Shown here: positions 16,583 through 25,656 of the stretch, piece by piece
Layout of the letters: each line of letters begins with the position of its first letter
How positions within the stretch are numbered: the stretch's first letter is position 1
From: Streptomyces echinoruber
Lineage (GTDB): Bacteria > Actinomycetota > Actinomycetes > Streptomycetales > Streptomycetaceae
DNA length: 64,000 nt
Reading direction: 5' to 3'
Assembly (NCBI RefSeq): GCF_014651135.1
Contig: NZ_BMWH01000033.1
Location: forward strand, 1 to 64,000
Notes under the pieces: model-generated
What the model saw: only the letters and a program-made list of their open reading frames with translations
Database searches by the model: none
What the model was told of the DNA's origin: nothing
Made by a program: the position numbers and the translations under genes

Positions 16583-19500
16583 ATGACCCGTGCATCCCTC
16601 ACATCCCTCCTCGGCACGTCCGCACCGCGCGGCCGGACCCGGGCGGCGGGCGCACCGGTCGACACGGCGGCGCTGGAGAAGGTGCTGCGCCGGGCCGTGG
16701 ACGGCGAGGTCCGCTTCGACGCCGGCAGCCGGGGCGCGTACGCCACCGACGGCTCCAACTACCGGCAGGTCCCCCTCGGCGTCGTCGTCCCGCGCACGGT
16801 CGACGCCGGCGCGCGGGCGGTGGAGGTGTGCGCCCGCTTCCACGCCCCCGTGCTCTCCCGCGGCGGCGGCACCAGCCTGGCCGGGCAGTCCACCAACACC
16901 GCCGTGGTGATCGACTGGAGCAAGTACTGCGACGCCCTGGTGGACGTCGACCCCGAAGCCCGCACCTGCGTCGTCGAACCCGGCATCGTCCTGGACGAAC
17001 TCAACCGGCAACTGGCCGCCCACAAGCTGCAGTTCGGGCCGAAGCCGTCCACGCACAGCCACTGCGCCCTCGGCGGCATGATCGGCAACAACTCCTGCGG
17101 CGCCTCGGCGCAGGCGTACGGCAAGACCGTCGACAACGTGCGCCGCCTGGAGGTCCTCACCTACGACGGGCTGCGCATGTGGGTGGGCCCCACCTCCCGG
17201 CAGGAGCGCGAGCGCATCGCCGCCGAGGGCGGGCGGCGCGCCGAGATCTACGCCGGGCTGGAGCGGATCGCCACCCGGTACCTCGCCGACATCCGCCGCG
17301 GCTACCCGAAGATCCCCCGCCGCGTCTCCGGCTACAACCTCGACTCGCTGCTGCCGGAGAACGGCTTCGACGTCGCCAAGGCCCTCGTCGGCAGCGAGGG
17401 CACCCTGGTCACCGTCCTGCGCGCCGAACTCGACCTGGTGCCCGTGCCGCCGTACCAGTCGCTGCTCGTCCTCGGCTACGACGACATCTGCCGCGCCGCC
17501 GACGACGTGCCCCACCTGCTGCGGCACTGTACGCCCAGCCAACTGGAGGCCCTGGACGGGCGGATGGCGCAGCTGATGCGCGAAGAGGGCGCCTACCTGG
17601 ACTCCCTGCGCGTGCTGCCCGAGGGCGACAGCTGGCTGATGGTGCAGTTCAGCGGCGACAGCCAGGAGGAGGTCGACGAGCAGGCGCACGCGCTGCTGCG
17701 GGCCGTCGGCCGCAGCGAGAAGGACCCCGCGGTCGCCTTCTCCGACGACCCGGCCCGCGAGGAGAAGATGCTCAAGGCCCGCGAGGCCGGGCTCGGCGTG
17801 ACCGCGCGGCCCCCGGACGACCGCGAAACCTGGGAGGGCTGGGAGGACTCCGCCGTCCCGCCCGAGCGGCTCGGCGACTACCTGCGCGACCTGAAGCGGC
17901 TGTTCGCCGAGTTCGACTACGGCCACCCCTCCCTGTACGGGCACTTCGGGCAGGGCTGCGTGCACACCCGCATCCCCTTCGGGCTGAAGACCGCCGAGGG
18001 CGTCGCCGGCTTCCGCCGCTTCGTCGAGCGCGCCGCCGACCTCGTCGCCTCCTACGGCGGCTCCCTGTCCGGCGAGCACGGCGACGGCCAGTCCCGCGGC
18101 GAGCTGCTCACCCGCATGTTCGGCGAGCGGCTGGTGGCCGCCTTCGGTGAGATGAAGGCCCTGTTCGACCCCGGCGACCGCATGAACCCCGGCAAGGTCG
18201 TCCACCCCCACCCCGTCGACGGGCAGTTGCGCCTCGGCCCCGCCTGGCGGCCGTTCGCACCCGACACCCACTTCGGCTATCCGGAGGACGACCACTCCTT
18301 CACCCGCGCCGTGCTGCGCTGCGTCGGCATCGGCAACTGCCGCGGCCACCACGGCGGCGTGATGTGCCCGTCGTACCGCGCCACCAAGGAGGAGGAGCAC
18401 TCCACGCGCGGCCGGGCCCGGCTGCTGTTCGAGATGCTCGGCGGGCACGCCGACTCCGCCGTGCGGGACGGCTGGCGCTCCACCGCGGTGCGCGACGCCC
18501 TCGATTTGTGCCTGGCCTGCAAGGGCTGCAAGTCGGACTGCCCGACCGGTGTCGACATGGCGACGTACAAGGCGGAGTTCCTCGCCCACCACTACGCCGG
18601 CCGCCTCCGCCCCGCCGCCCACTACACGCTGGGCTGGCTGCCGGTGTGGGCGCGGCTGTCGCGGCTGTCACCGTCCCTGGTCAACACCGTGCTGCGGGCC
18701 CCCGGCCTGGCCCGCGCGGGCAAGGCCCTGGCCGGCGTGGACGCCGCCCGCGAGGCACCGGTGTTCGCCCCGCGCTCCTTCCTGCAGTGGTGGCGCGAGC
18801 ACGGCGACCCGCAGCGGCCGGACCCCGCCGACCCCCGCACGGTGCTGCTGTGGCCGGACACCTTCAGCACCTACTTCCACCCGTCGGTCGCGATCTCGGC
18901 GGTCCGCGTCCTGAAGGACGCCGGCTTCCGCGTCGCCGTGCCCGACGAGCCCGTGTGCTGCGGCCTGACCTGGATCTCCACCGGGCAGCTCAAGACGGCC
19001 AAGAAGGTCCTGCGCCGCACCCTGGACACCCTGCGCCCCTACCTGGAGGCGGGCACACCGGTGATCGGCCTGGAGCCGTCCTGCACCGCCGTCTTCCGCG
19101 CCGACGCGCCCGAACTGATGCCCGCCGACCAGGACGTGCGGCGCCTGGCCGGGCAGGTGCGCACCTTCGCCGAACAGCTCGTCCACCACGCGCCCGACGG
19201 CTGGCGGCCGCCGCAACTGGGCCGGCGGGCCACCGTGCAGACCCACTGCCACCAGCACGCGGTCATGAAGTCCGACGCCGACCGGGACCTCATGCGCCGC
19301 GCCCACCTGCACGCCGACGTGCTCGACGAGGGCTGCTGCGGCCTGGCCGGGAACTTCGGCTTCGAACGCGGCCACCACGACCTCTCCCTGCGGATCGGCG
19401 AACTGGGCGTGCTGCCCGCCGTGCGCGCCGCCGCCCCCGGCAACCTGGTGCTCGCCGACGGCTTCAGCTGCCGCACCCAGATCGAGCAGGGCGGCACCGG

Positions 19501-19693
19501 CCGCCGCGCCCTGCACCTGGCCGAGGCCCTCGCCCTCGGCCTCGACGGCACCCTGCCCAGCGACCGGCCCGAACGGCTGGCCGAACGGCCCGGCGAACCG
19601 TCCCGCACCGCCCGCCGGGCGGCCACCGCCGTCGGCGCCGCCGTCGCGGCGGGCGCCGCCGCGGCCGCCGTACGCCTGGCCCGCACCCGATGA
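16583..19693 (+). CDS. FAD-linked dehydrogenase fused to Fe-S/CCG domains (GlcD-GlcF / D-lactate dehydrogenase type)
   Basis: A 1036-residue fusion. Residues about 60-520 form a VAO-type FAD domain (VLSRGGGTSLAGQSTN, GGMIGNNSCGASA, ALVGSEGTLVTVL) with the substrate-side motif GSLSGEHGDGQSRGELL. Near 643-655 is a 4Fe-4S ferredoxin motif, CLACKGCKSDCPTG, followed by two cysteine-rich CCG elements (CCGLTWISTG, CCGLAGNFGFERGHHD). This architecture oxidises 2-hydroxy acids such as D-lactate, D-2-hydroxyglutarate or glycolate and passes electrons to the membrane quinone pool. The last 30 residues form an Ala-rich hydrophobic helix, a possible membrane anchor. ATG 16583 follows GGAAGGCGG. It is the first gene of a run of five. 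Confidence 0.85.
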   Translation: MTRASLTSLLGTSAPRGRTRAAGAPVDTAALEKVLRRAVDGEVRFDAGSRGAYATDGSNYRQVPLGVVVPRTVDAGARAVEVCARFHAPVLSRGGGTSLAGQSTNTAVVIDWSKYCDALVDVDPEARTCVVEPGIVLDELNRQLAAHKLQFGPKPSTHSHCALGGMIGNNSCGASAQAYGKTVDNVRRLEVLTYDGLRMWVGPTSRQERERIAAEGGRRAEIYAGLERIATRYLADIRRGYPKIPRRVSGYNLDSLLPENGFDVAKALVGSEGTLVTVLRAELDLVPVPPYQSLLVLGYDDICRAADDVPHLLRHCTPSQLEALDGRMAQLMREEGAYLDSLRVLPEGDSWLMVQFSGDSQEEVDEQAHALLRAVGRSEKDPAVAFSDDPAREEKMLKAREAGLGVTARPPDDRETWEGWEDSAVPPERLGDYLRDLKRLFAEFDYGHPSLYGHFGQGCVHTRIPFGLKTAEGVAGFRRFVERAADLVASYGGSLSGEHGDGQSRGELLTRMFGERLVAAFGEMKALFDPGDRMNPGKVVHPHPVDGQLRLGPAWRPFAPDTHFGYPEDDHSFTRAVLRCVGIGNCRGHHGGVMCPSYRATKEEEHSTRGRARLLFEMLGGHADSAVRDGWRSTAVRDALDLCLACKGCKSDCPTGVDMATYKAEFLAHHYAGRLRPAAHYTLGWLPVWARLSRLSPSLVNTVLRAPGLARAGKALAGVDAAREAPVFAPRSFLQWWREHGDPQRPDPADPRTVLLWPDTFSTYFHPSVAISAVRVLKDAGFRVAVPDEPVCCGLTWISTGQLKTAKKVLRRTLDTLRPYLEAGTPVIGLEPSCTAVFRADAPELMPADQDVRRLAGQVRTFAEQLVHHAPDGWRPPQLGRRATVQTHCHQHAVMKSDADRDLMRRAHLHADVLDEGCCGLAGNFGFERGHHDLSLRIGELGVLPAVRAAAPGNLVLADGFSCRTQIEQGGTGRRALHLAEALALGLDGTLPSDRPERLAERPGEPSRTARRAATAVGAAVAAGAAAAAVRLARTR

Positions 19694-19728
19694 ACCGGCA
19701 CCCCGCACCCGAGGAAACCACTCACCTC

Positions 19729-19800
19729 GAGGACACCGATCGCACCGAGGACACCGACCGCACCGAGGACACCGATCGCACCAAGGACACCGCCCAGCCG
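19729..19800 (+). repeat. 18-bp x 4 tandem repeat containing GAGGA
   Basis: Four 18-bp units (19729-19746, 19747-19764, 19765-19782, diverged 19783-19800), then a partial fifth ending at the next start codon. Units 1-3 contain GAGGACACCG and unit 4 has AAGGACACCG, so a Shine-Dalgarno-like GAGGA recurs every 18 nt before the enolase-superfamily gene. If translated, the repeat would give EDTDRT units. Confidence 0.8.
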
Positions 19801-19812
19801 AGGACACCGCCC

Positions 19813-20937
19813 ATGCCGAGCAAGCTCTCACCCACCGTCGAGCGCGTCGACACCGCCGTGTACACCGTGCCCACCGACGCCCCCGAGGCGGACGGCACTC
19901 TCGCCTGGGACAGCACCACCCTGGTCCTGGTCACCGTCCGCGGCGAGGGTGCCACCGGGCTCGGCTACACCTACGCCCCCGCCGCCACCGCGCGCGTCGT
20001 CGACGACCTGCTGGCCGGCGTCGTCACCGGCGCCCCGGCCCTGGACGTGCCGCGCCTGAACGAGGCCATGCACCGCGCCGTGCGCAACGCGGGCCTGCCC
20101 GGCGTCGCCGCGCAGGCGATCGCCGCCACCGACATCGCCCTGTGGGACCTCAAGGCCCGCCTGCTCGGCCTGCCGCTGGTCCACCTGCTCGGCGCCGCGC
20201 GCGACGACGTGCCGGTCTACGGCAGCGGCGGCTTCACCACCTACGACGACCGGCAGCAGGAGCGGCAGCTGCGCACCTGGGTGGAGGAGCAGGGCATCCC
20301 CCGCGTCAAGATCAAGATCGCCGAGTCGTGGGGCGGCCGCGAGGCCCGCGACCTGCGCCGCGTCGCCCGGGCCCGCGCCGTCGTCGGCGACGCGGCCGAG
20401 CTGTACGTCGACGCCAACGGCGGTTACGGCGCCAAGCAGGCCGTCCGCGTCGCCCGCGCGCTGGCCGGCGAGGGCGTCACCTGGTTCGAGGAACCCGTCT
20501 CCTCCGACCACCTCACCACCCTGAAGGCGATCCGCGAACGGACCGAGGCGGACGTCGCGGCGGGGGAGTACGGCTACACGCTGCCGTACTTCGAGCACAT
20601 GCTGGCCGCCGGCGCCGTCGACTGCCTGCAGGCCGACGCCACCCGCTGCGGCGGCATCACGATCTGGCTGCGCGCCGCCGCCCTCGCCCAGGCCCGCGGC
20701 CTGGACCTGTCCGGGCACTGCGCCCCGCACGCCCACGCCCACGCCGCCGCCGCGATCCCCAACCTGCGGCACCTGGAGTGGTTCCACGACCACGTCCGCA
20801 TCGAGCGCCTGCTCTTCGCGGGCTCCGCCGGCCTCCTGGACCCCGCGGGCGGCAGCCTCACCCCCGGCCACGACGGCACGCCCGGCCTCGGCCTCACCCT
20901 CGACGCCGAACGCGCGGCACCCTACCGGACCGGCTGA
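19813..20937 (+). CDS. Enolase-superfamily enzyme (mandelate racemase / muconate lactonising type)
   Basis: A 374-residue enzyme with an N-terminal capping domain and a C-terminal barrel. Visible catalytic elements are RVKIKIAESWGG (KxK general base), the metal ligands in YVDANGGY, WFEEPVSS and AAGEYGYTL, and a C-terminal His in SGHCAPHAHAHA. This pattern fits mandelate-racemase-group acid-sugar dehydratases or racemases. ATG 19813 has a GAGGA at nine bases. An alternative ATG at 19690 overlaps the previous stop (ATGA) and would add 41 residues made mostly of EDTDRT repeats. I prefer the short form because it matches the usual family start. Substrate unknown; the neighbours suggest a sugar acid. 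Confidence 0.85.
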   Translation: MPSKLSPTVERVDTAVYTVPTDAPEADGTLAWDSTTLVLVTVRGEGATGLGYTYAPAATARVVDDLLAGVVTGAPALDVPRLNEAMHRAVRNAGLPGVAAQAIAATDIALWDLKARLLGLPLVHLLGAARDDVPVYGSGGFTTYDDRQQERQLRTWVEEQGIPRVKIKIAESWGGREARDLRRVARARAVVGDAAELYVDANGGYGAKQAVRVARALAGEGVTWFEEPVSSDHLTTLKAIRERTEADVAAGEYGYTLPYFEHMLAAGAVDCLQADATRCGGITIWLRAAALAQARGLDLSGHCAPHAHAHAAAAIPNLRHLEWFHDHVRIERLLFAGSAGLLDPAGGSLTPGHDGTPGLGLTLDAERAAPYRTG

Positions 20938-20954
20938 GCGGAAAGGAGCACGGC

Positions 20955-22799
20955 ATGAGCGGCACCTTCCCGCCCCACGCCCTGCACGACTACGCGCTGC
21001 TGGCCGACGGCGAGCGCGGGGCGCTCCTCGGCCCCGACGGCGCCGTCGGCTGGCTGTGCGCGCCCTGCTGGCACGACGACGCCGTCTTCGCCTCCCTCAT
21101 CGGCGGCCGGGGCGTCTACGCCGTCACCCCGCGCGCCCGGCACGTCCCCGGCGGCTACTACGAGGAGGGCAGCCTCATCTGGCGCAGCCGCTGGGTCACC
21201 ACCGAGGGCGTCGTCGAGTGCCGCGAGGCCCTCGCCTTCCCCGGCGAACCCGGCCGCCTGGTCCTGCTGCGGCAACTGCACGCCGTCGACGGCCCCGCCC
21301 ACGTCCGCGTCGTCCTCGACCCGCACGGCGACTACGGCCGCGCCCCGGTGACGCACCGGCACCGCGACGAGGCCGGCGTGTGGCACCTGCGCACCGCGGG
21401 ACACCGGCTGCGCTGGCAGGGCGCCCCCCACGCCCGCACCGACGGGTGCGGCCTCGTCGCCGACCTCGTGCTGCGGCCCGGGCAGCGCCACGACCTGGTC
21501 CTGGAGTGCGCCGACTCCCCGCTGCCGGGCACCCCGCCGCGCGCCCGGCAGACGTGGGCCGCCACCGAGGAGGCGTGGCGCACGGCCGTACCGCCGCTGG
21601 AACACACCATCGCCACCCGCGACGCCCGCCGCGCCCACGCCGTGCTGCGCGGCCTGACCACGCACGGCGGCGGCATGGTCGCCGCGGCCACCACCAGCCT
21701 GCCCGAACGGGCCGAGACGGGCCGCAACTACGACTACCGGTACGTGTGGATCCGCGACCAGAGCATGGCCGGGCAGGCCGCGGCCGCCGCCGGGGCGACG
21801 GAACTCCTCGACCACGCCGTGCGGTTCGTCGGCGAGCGGCTGCTGGCCGACGGGCCCGGCCTCGCCCCCGCCTACACCGTGCACGGCACACCCGTGCCCG
21901 ACCGGCGCGAACTGGACCTGCCCGGCTACCCGGACGGCTTCAGCCGCGTCGGCAACCGGGTGGGGGAGCAGTTCCAACTGGACTGCTTCGGCGAGGCGCT
22001 GCTGCTGTTCGCCGCCGCCGAACGGCACGGCCGCCTGGACGCCGACGGCTGGAAGGCCGCCGATCTCGCGGTGCGCGCCGTCGCCGAGCGGTGGCGCGAA
22101 CCAGACTGCGGAATCTGGGAGTTGACGCCCCGCAAGTGGACCCACAGCCGGCTCACCTGCGTCGCCGGGCTGCGCGCCCTGGCCGCCGCCGCCCGCACCC
22201 ACCCCCTGGCCGAACCCTGCCTGCGCCTCGCCGACACCGTGCTGGACGCCGTCACCGCCACCAGCGTCCACCCCGACGGGCACTGGCAGCGCACCCCCGG
22301 CGACCCCGCCGTCGACGCCGCCCTGCTGCTGCCCGCCGTCCGCGGCGCCCTGCCCGCCGACGACCCCCGCACCCGCGCCACCCTCGCCGCCTGCCGCCGG
22401 GCTCTGACCCAGGACCACTTCGTCTACCGCTTCCGCCACGACGACCGCCCCCTGGAGGAGGCCGAGGGCGCCTTCGTACTGTGCGGGTTCGCCATGGCGC
22501 TCGCCGAGCACCAGCAGGGCGACGCGGTCGAGGCGCACCGCTGGTTCGAACGCAACCGCGGCGCGTGCGGCGCCTCCGGCCTGTACGCCGAGGAGTTCGA
22601 CATCGCCCAGCGACAGCTGCGCGGCAACCTCCCGCAGGCCTTCGTGCACGCCGTGCTGCTGGAGACCGCAGTCCGCCTCGCCGGGGAACCCGCTGCCCGC
22701 CTCGCCGGGAAGCCCGGCACCCGCCGCCCCCGGGGCGGCACCGACCCCGACCCGGACCCCCACGGCCCGCGCGGCCCGCGCGGCCGGGAGAGGAGCTGA
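20955..22799 (+). CDS. Glycoside hydrolase family 15 protein (glucoamylase / trehalase-like)
   Basis: A 614-residue cytoplasmic enzyme with an N-terminal beta-sandwich (DYALLADGERGALLGPDGAVGWLCAP) and an alpha/alpha-barrel. Typical motifs are NYDYRYVWIRDQSMAG near residue 262, a GIWELTPRKWTHSRL segment with a catalytic Glu near 385, and EEAEGAFVLCGF with the second catalytic Glu near 502. The bacterial subgroup includes alpha,alpha-trehalases and glucodextranase-like enzymes; the precise substrate cannot be read here. ATG 20955 follows GAAAGGAG, 17 nt after the preceding stop, so it is co-transcribed with the enolase-superfamily gene. No signal peptide is present. Confidence 0.85.
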   Translation: MSGTFPPHALHDYALLADGERGALLGPDGAVGWLCAPCWHDDAVFASLIGGRGVYAVTPRARHVPGGYYEEGSLIWRSRWVTTEGVVECREALAFPGEPGRLVLLRQLHAVDGPAHVRVVLDPHGDYGRAPVTHRHRDEAGVWHLRTAGHRLRWQGAPHARTDGCGLVADLVLRPGQRHDLVLECADSPLPGTPPRARQTWAATEEAWRTAVPPLEHTIATRDARRAHAVLRGLTTHGGGMVAAATTSLPERAETGRNYDYRYVWIRDQSMAGQAAAAAGATELLDHAVRFVGERLLADGPGLAPAYTVHGTPVPDRRELDLPGYPDGFSRVGNRVGEQFQLDCFGEALLLFAAAERHGRLDADGWKAADLAVRAVAERWREPDCGIWELTPRKWTHSRLTCVAGLRALAAAARTHPLAEPCLRLADTVLDAVTATSVHPDGHWQRTPGDPAVDAALLLPAVRGALPADDPRTRATLAACRRALTQDHFVYRFRHDDRPLEEAEGAFVLCGFAMALAEHQQGDAVEAHRWFERNRGACGASGLYAEEFDIAQRQLRGNLPQAFVHAVLLETAVRLAGEPAARLAGKPGTRRPRGGTDPDPDPHGPRGPRGRERS

Positions 22800-22801
22800 C
22801 C

Positions 22802-23803
22802 ATGTCCCAGACCGTCGTCATCACCGGAGCCACCGGCGGCATCGGCCGCGCCACCGCCCGCCTGTACGCGCGGCGCGGCGCCGACGTGGTCCTGATCGCC
22901 CGCGGCCGGGACGGACTCGACACCACCGCCAAGGAGGTCGAGTCGCTCGGCGGCCGCGCCCTGGCACGGCAGGCCGACGTGGCCGACCCGGACCAGGTGG
23001 AGGCCGCCGCGGCCGCCGCGGAGGAGGAGTTCGGCCCCATCGACGTGTGGATCAACTGCGCGTTCAGCACCGTCTTCGCGCCGTTCGACGAGATCCGCCA
23101 CGAGGAGTACGTACGGGCCACCGAGGTGACCTACCTCGGCTTCGTCAACGGCACCCGGGCCGCGCTGAAACGGATGCTGCCCCGCGACCGCGGCACGATC
23201 GTGCAGGTCGGCTCGGCGCTCGGGGAACGCTCGGTACCGCTGCAGTCCGTGTACTGCGGCGCCAAGCACGCCATCAACGGCTTCACCTCCTCGCTGCGCA
23301 CCGAGCTGCTGCACCGCGGCAGCAACGTGCACGTCACCGTCGTCCAGATGCCCGCGGTGAACACCCCGCAGTTCTCCTGGGTGCTCTCCCGCCTGCCCAG
23401 GCACCCCCGGCCCGTCCCGCCGATCTACCAGCCGGAGGCCGCCGCCCGGGGCGTCGTGCACGCCGCCGATCACCCGCGGCGCAAGCAGTACTACGTCGGC
23501 GCCAGCACCCTCGCCACCCTCTGGGCCAACCGGCTCGCCCCGGCCCTGCTCGACCGCTACCTGGCCCGCACCGGCTTCGACTCCCAGCAGGACGCCACCA
23601 GGCCGCCCACCGGCCGAGCCAACCTCTTCCACCCCGTCGACCAGGACCCCGGCACCGACCACGGCGCCCACGGCGTCTTCGACGACGCCTCGCACGCCCG
23701 TTCCTGGCAGGCCCTCCTGGCCCACCACCCCGTCCTCACGGCCCTCGGCGCGAGCCTGGCCGGCGGCGCCGCGGCCACCGCGCTGCGCCACCGCGCCCGG
23801 TGA
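22802..23803 (+). CDS. Short-chain dehydrogenase/reductase with C-terminal extension
   Basis: A 333-residue SDR oxidoreductase. The nucleotide-binding motif TGATGGIG is at residues 8-15, NCA replaces the usual NNA motif (VWINCAFST), and the catalytic pair YCGAK lies near residue 151 after the Ser in VQVGSALGERS. Beyond residue 250 there is an extra segment ending in a hydrophobic stretch (ALGASLAGGAAATAL) that may touch the membrane. It begins two bases after the GH15 stop with GAGAGGAGC in the overlap, so it is tightly coupled. The substrate is unknown. The stop codon lies within a triple 17-bp repeat. Confidence 0.85.
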   Translation: MSQTVVITGATGGIGRATARLYARRGADVVLIARGRDGLDTTAKEVESLGGRALARQADVADPDQVEAAAAAAEEEFGPIDVWINCAFSTVFAPFDEIRHEEYVRATEVTYLGFVNGTRAALKRMLPRDRGTIVQVGSALGERSVPLQSVYCGAKHAINGFTSSLRTELLHRGSNVHVTVVQMPAVNTPQFSWVLSRLPRHPRPVPPIYQPEAAARGVVHAADHPRRKQYYVGASTLATLWANRLAPALLDRYLARTGFDSQQDATRPPTGRANLFHPVDQDPGTDHGAHGVFDDASHARSWQALLAHHPVLTALGASLAGGAAATALRHRAR

Positions 23804-23848
23804 ACGCCCCCGACCGGTGAACGCCCCCGACCGGTGAACGCCCCCGAC
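23798..23848 (+). repeat. 17-bp x 3 tandem repeat across a stop codon
   Basis: Three exact copies of CGGTGAACGCCCCCGAC (23798-23814, 23815-23831, 23832-23848). The TGA of the SDR gene is in copy 1, and the same TGA sequence recurs in copies 2 and 3. Confidence 0.9.
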
Positions 23849-23876
23849 CGCCCCGCGCACAGGCAGGAGAACCACC

Positions 23877-24446
23877 ATGGCGCACCACGAACGACGGGAG
23901 GCGGACCCCGCGCACCCGCCCCGGCAGGCGCCGAAGGACCCGGACCGGGAGGCCGAGGAGGTCACGATCGCCGTCATGGCCGCCTCCCGGCTGCTGGTCG
24001 CGGTCTCCGCCCGCGCCCTCGCCTCGGTGGCCGACTCCCTCACCCTGCCCCAGCTGCGCGCCCTGGCCGTGCTCGACGCCTGCGGCCCGGTCAAACTCAC
24101 GGCCCTCGCCGCGAACCTCGCCGTCAACCCCTCCACCGCCCTGCGCATGGTGGAGCGCCTGGAGGCCCTCGACCTCATCGACCGCAGGGCCAACCCCCGC
24201 AACCGGCGCGAGGTCGTCCTGCGCCTGACCCCGGCCGGCCACGACCTGGTCGAGGAGGTCATGGACCGCCGCCGCCGGGAGATCCGCGCCCTCGTCGCCC
24301 GCCTGCCCCACCACGCCCGCACCGCCCTCGTCCCGGCCCTGCACGCCCTGGTCGCCGCCGGGGACGAACCCGGCGTGGCCCGGCTCGACCAGGTGCGCCG
24401 CGACGGCGGCCTGGCCGGCGACCCGCTGGACCCGGCCGACCGCTGA
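23877..24446 (+). CDS. MarR-family transcriptional regulator
   Basis: A 189-residue winged-helix regulator. After a disordered charged N-terminus (30 residues) come the MarR fold elements: LPQLRALAVLDACGPVKLT, a recognition helix in ALAANLAVNPSTALRMVERLE, and the wing LIDRRANPRNRREVVLRLT. It is last in the run 16583-24446 and is the natural candidate to control it. MarR proteins usually bind short palindromes and respond to small aromatic or anionic ligands. ATG 23877 follows AGGAGA. Confidence 0.85.
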   Translation: MAHHERREADPAHPPRQAPKDPDREAEEVTIAVMAASRLLVAVSARALASVADSLTLPQLRALAVLDACGPVKLTALAANLAVNPSTALRMVERLEALDLIDRRANPRNRREVVLRLTPAGHDLVEEVMDRRRREIRALVARLPHHARTALVPALHALVAAGDEPGVARLDQVRRDGGLAGDPLDPADR

Positions 24447-24533
24447 CGGCGGCCGACGGGGCGGGGCACTCGCCGGGCCGGCCGCGCCCCGCCGGACGGC
24501 CGGCGACGCAACCGCCGTCCGGGGCACGGGTGT

Positions 24534-25364
24534 TCAGCAGTAGGGCGGCTGGTTGGTGAGGGACGCCGCCACCCGTGTCCACACCCCGAACTGCCGGTAC
24601 AGCGCGGGCAGCGGGCCCCGGGCCCGCACGGTGCGGGCGTCGGTGCGGGTGACGCCGGGGATGCCGGGCAGCGTGGCGGCCACCGACGCCGACTGCCACC
24701 GCACCGTCAGCATGGCCGGTTCCGTTCCGGCCGGCGGCCGCCCGAGCGGGCCGGACAGCCGCTCGGCGACGGCCTCCTCGATGGCGGCCCGCGCCTCCTC
24801 CACCGGCCGCAGTTCGGCGGCGAAGCGGTCGCGGGCGTACTTGACGGCGACGGTGGTGACGGAGCCGTCCCACTCGGCCGTCTCCGCGCACGCGGCGTCG
24901 TCCCCGGTGAGGACCGCGACCGGCACCCCGAGCGCGGCCGCGGTGGCGTGGGCCAGCCCGATCTCCCCGACGGGCCGGCCGTCCAGCCACATGTCCTCGA
25001 TCTCGTGCCCCATGAAACTGTGGCTGAGCACACCGAGCGCCCCGGCCCGCGCGTGGTACCCCACGCACACCACCGCGTCGAACTCCGCGGTGAGCCCCTC
25101 CAGCATCCCCATCTGCTTCGGCCTGCCGCGCACCAGCCGCACCGCCGGGTGCACGTCCTCCGGCCGCAGGTTGCGCATCGGGCCGTGCGCGTCGTTGACG
25201 ACGACCTCACGGGCCCCGGCCGCCAGCGCGCCGCGCACCGCGGCGTTGACGTCCTGAGCCATCATCGTCCGCCCCCGCTCGTAGTCCCGCCCGCCCGGCT
25301 GGACGTCCTCGGCGTCGACGAGTCCGCTGATGCCCTCCATGTCCGCACTGATGTACACCCGCAT
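24534..25364 (-). CDS. dppA: M55 family D-aminopeptidase, DppA-like
   Basis: A 276-residue zinc peptidase of the DppA family, which cleaves D-amino acids (typically D-Ala) from the N-terminus of short peptides. The zinc ligands and catalytic residues line up with the Bacillus enzyme: D8 and E10 in SADMEGISG, H60 in NDAHGPMRN, H104 in GYHARAG, H115 in VLSHSFMGHE and E134 in PVGEIGLA. The length matches the family. ATG 25364 follows GGGGGAGGA. It is a single gene, convergent with the marR-like gene and divergent from the xylanase. It probably recycles D-Ala dipeptides from cell-wall turnover. Confidence 0.9.
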   Translation of the reverse strand: MRVYISADMEGISGLVDAEDVQPGGRDYERGRTMMAQDVNAAVRGALAAGAREVVVNDAHGPMRNLRPEDVHPAVRLVRGRPKQMGMLEGLTAEFDAVVCVGYHARAGALGVLSHSFMGHEIEDMWLDGRPVGEIGLAHATAAALGVPVAVLTGDDAACAETAEWDGSVTTVAVKYARDRFAAELRPVEEARAAIEEAVAERLSGPLGRPPAGTEPAMLTVRWQSASVAATLPGIPGVTRTDARTVRARGPLPALYRQFGVWTRVAASLTNQPPYC

Positions 25365-25464
25365 CCGCGTCCTCCCCCTTCTCCCGGGCCTTCTCGGCCT
25401 CCTCGGTTGCGATCATCCGGGGGACGCGGGGCGGCACGGCATGATCCGGCCAGATGCTCCATTG

Positions 25465-25481
25465 CTTCGAAACATTCGAAG
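25465..25481. promoter_or_regulatory. Xylanase-type regulatory palindrome
   Basis: CTTCGAAACATTCGAAG is a perfect 7-3-7 palindrome 295 nt before the xylanase start. Its core CGAAACATTCG differs by one base from the CGAAACTTTCG element described upstream of several Streptomyces xylanase genes, and the distance also fits. Control by a xylo-oligosaccharide-responsive repressor is therefore likely. Confidence 0.6.
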
Positions 25482-25616
25482 ACCGGTCCCCTGAATTCTG
25501 TTCATCGGCCCGGTCCTACTTCGGGTTTGTATCTGACGGCGTTTCAAGTCATGTGTTTGAACAGGGATGATCGAAGGATCGATGCCCGCGCTGCCGGAAG
25601 AATTTTTCGCAACACA

Positions 25617-25656
25617 TGTCGAAACTGTTGACAGTCCCGGGCGTCGCTCGAACACT
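25617..25656 (+). promoter_or_regulatory. Candidate xylanase promoter with overlapping TGTC/GACA repeat
   Basis: TTGACA at 25628-25633 and AACACT at 25651-25656 are 17 nt apart, a reasonable -35/-10 pair in an AT-rich island. The -35 is the right half of TGTCGAAACTGTTGACA (25617-25633), a near-palindrome. The leader would be about 113 nt. Confidence 0.45.

Noticed and set aside
15914..18622. A 902-codon minus-strand frame opposite the FAD/Fe-S dehydrogenase
   Set aside because: A shadow frame: the opposite strand has FAD, Fe-S and CCG motifs and a proper start.
19690..19812. An N-terminal extension of the enolase-superfamily protein starting at ATG 19690 (ATGA overlap with the previous stop)
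   Set aside because: The extension would be almost entirely EDTDRT repeats, and the usual family start matches ATG 19813. It is kept as an alternative because the overlap is typical of coupled genes.
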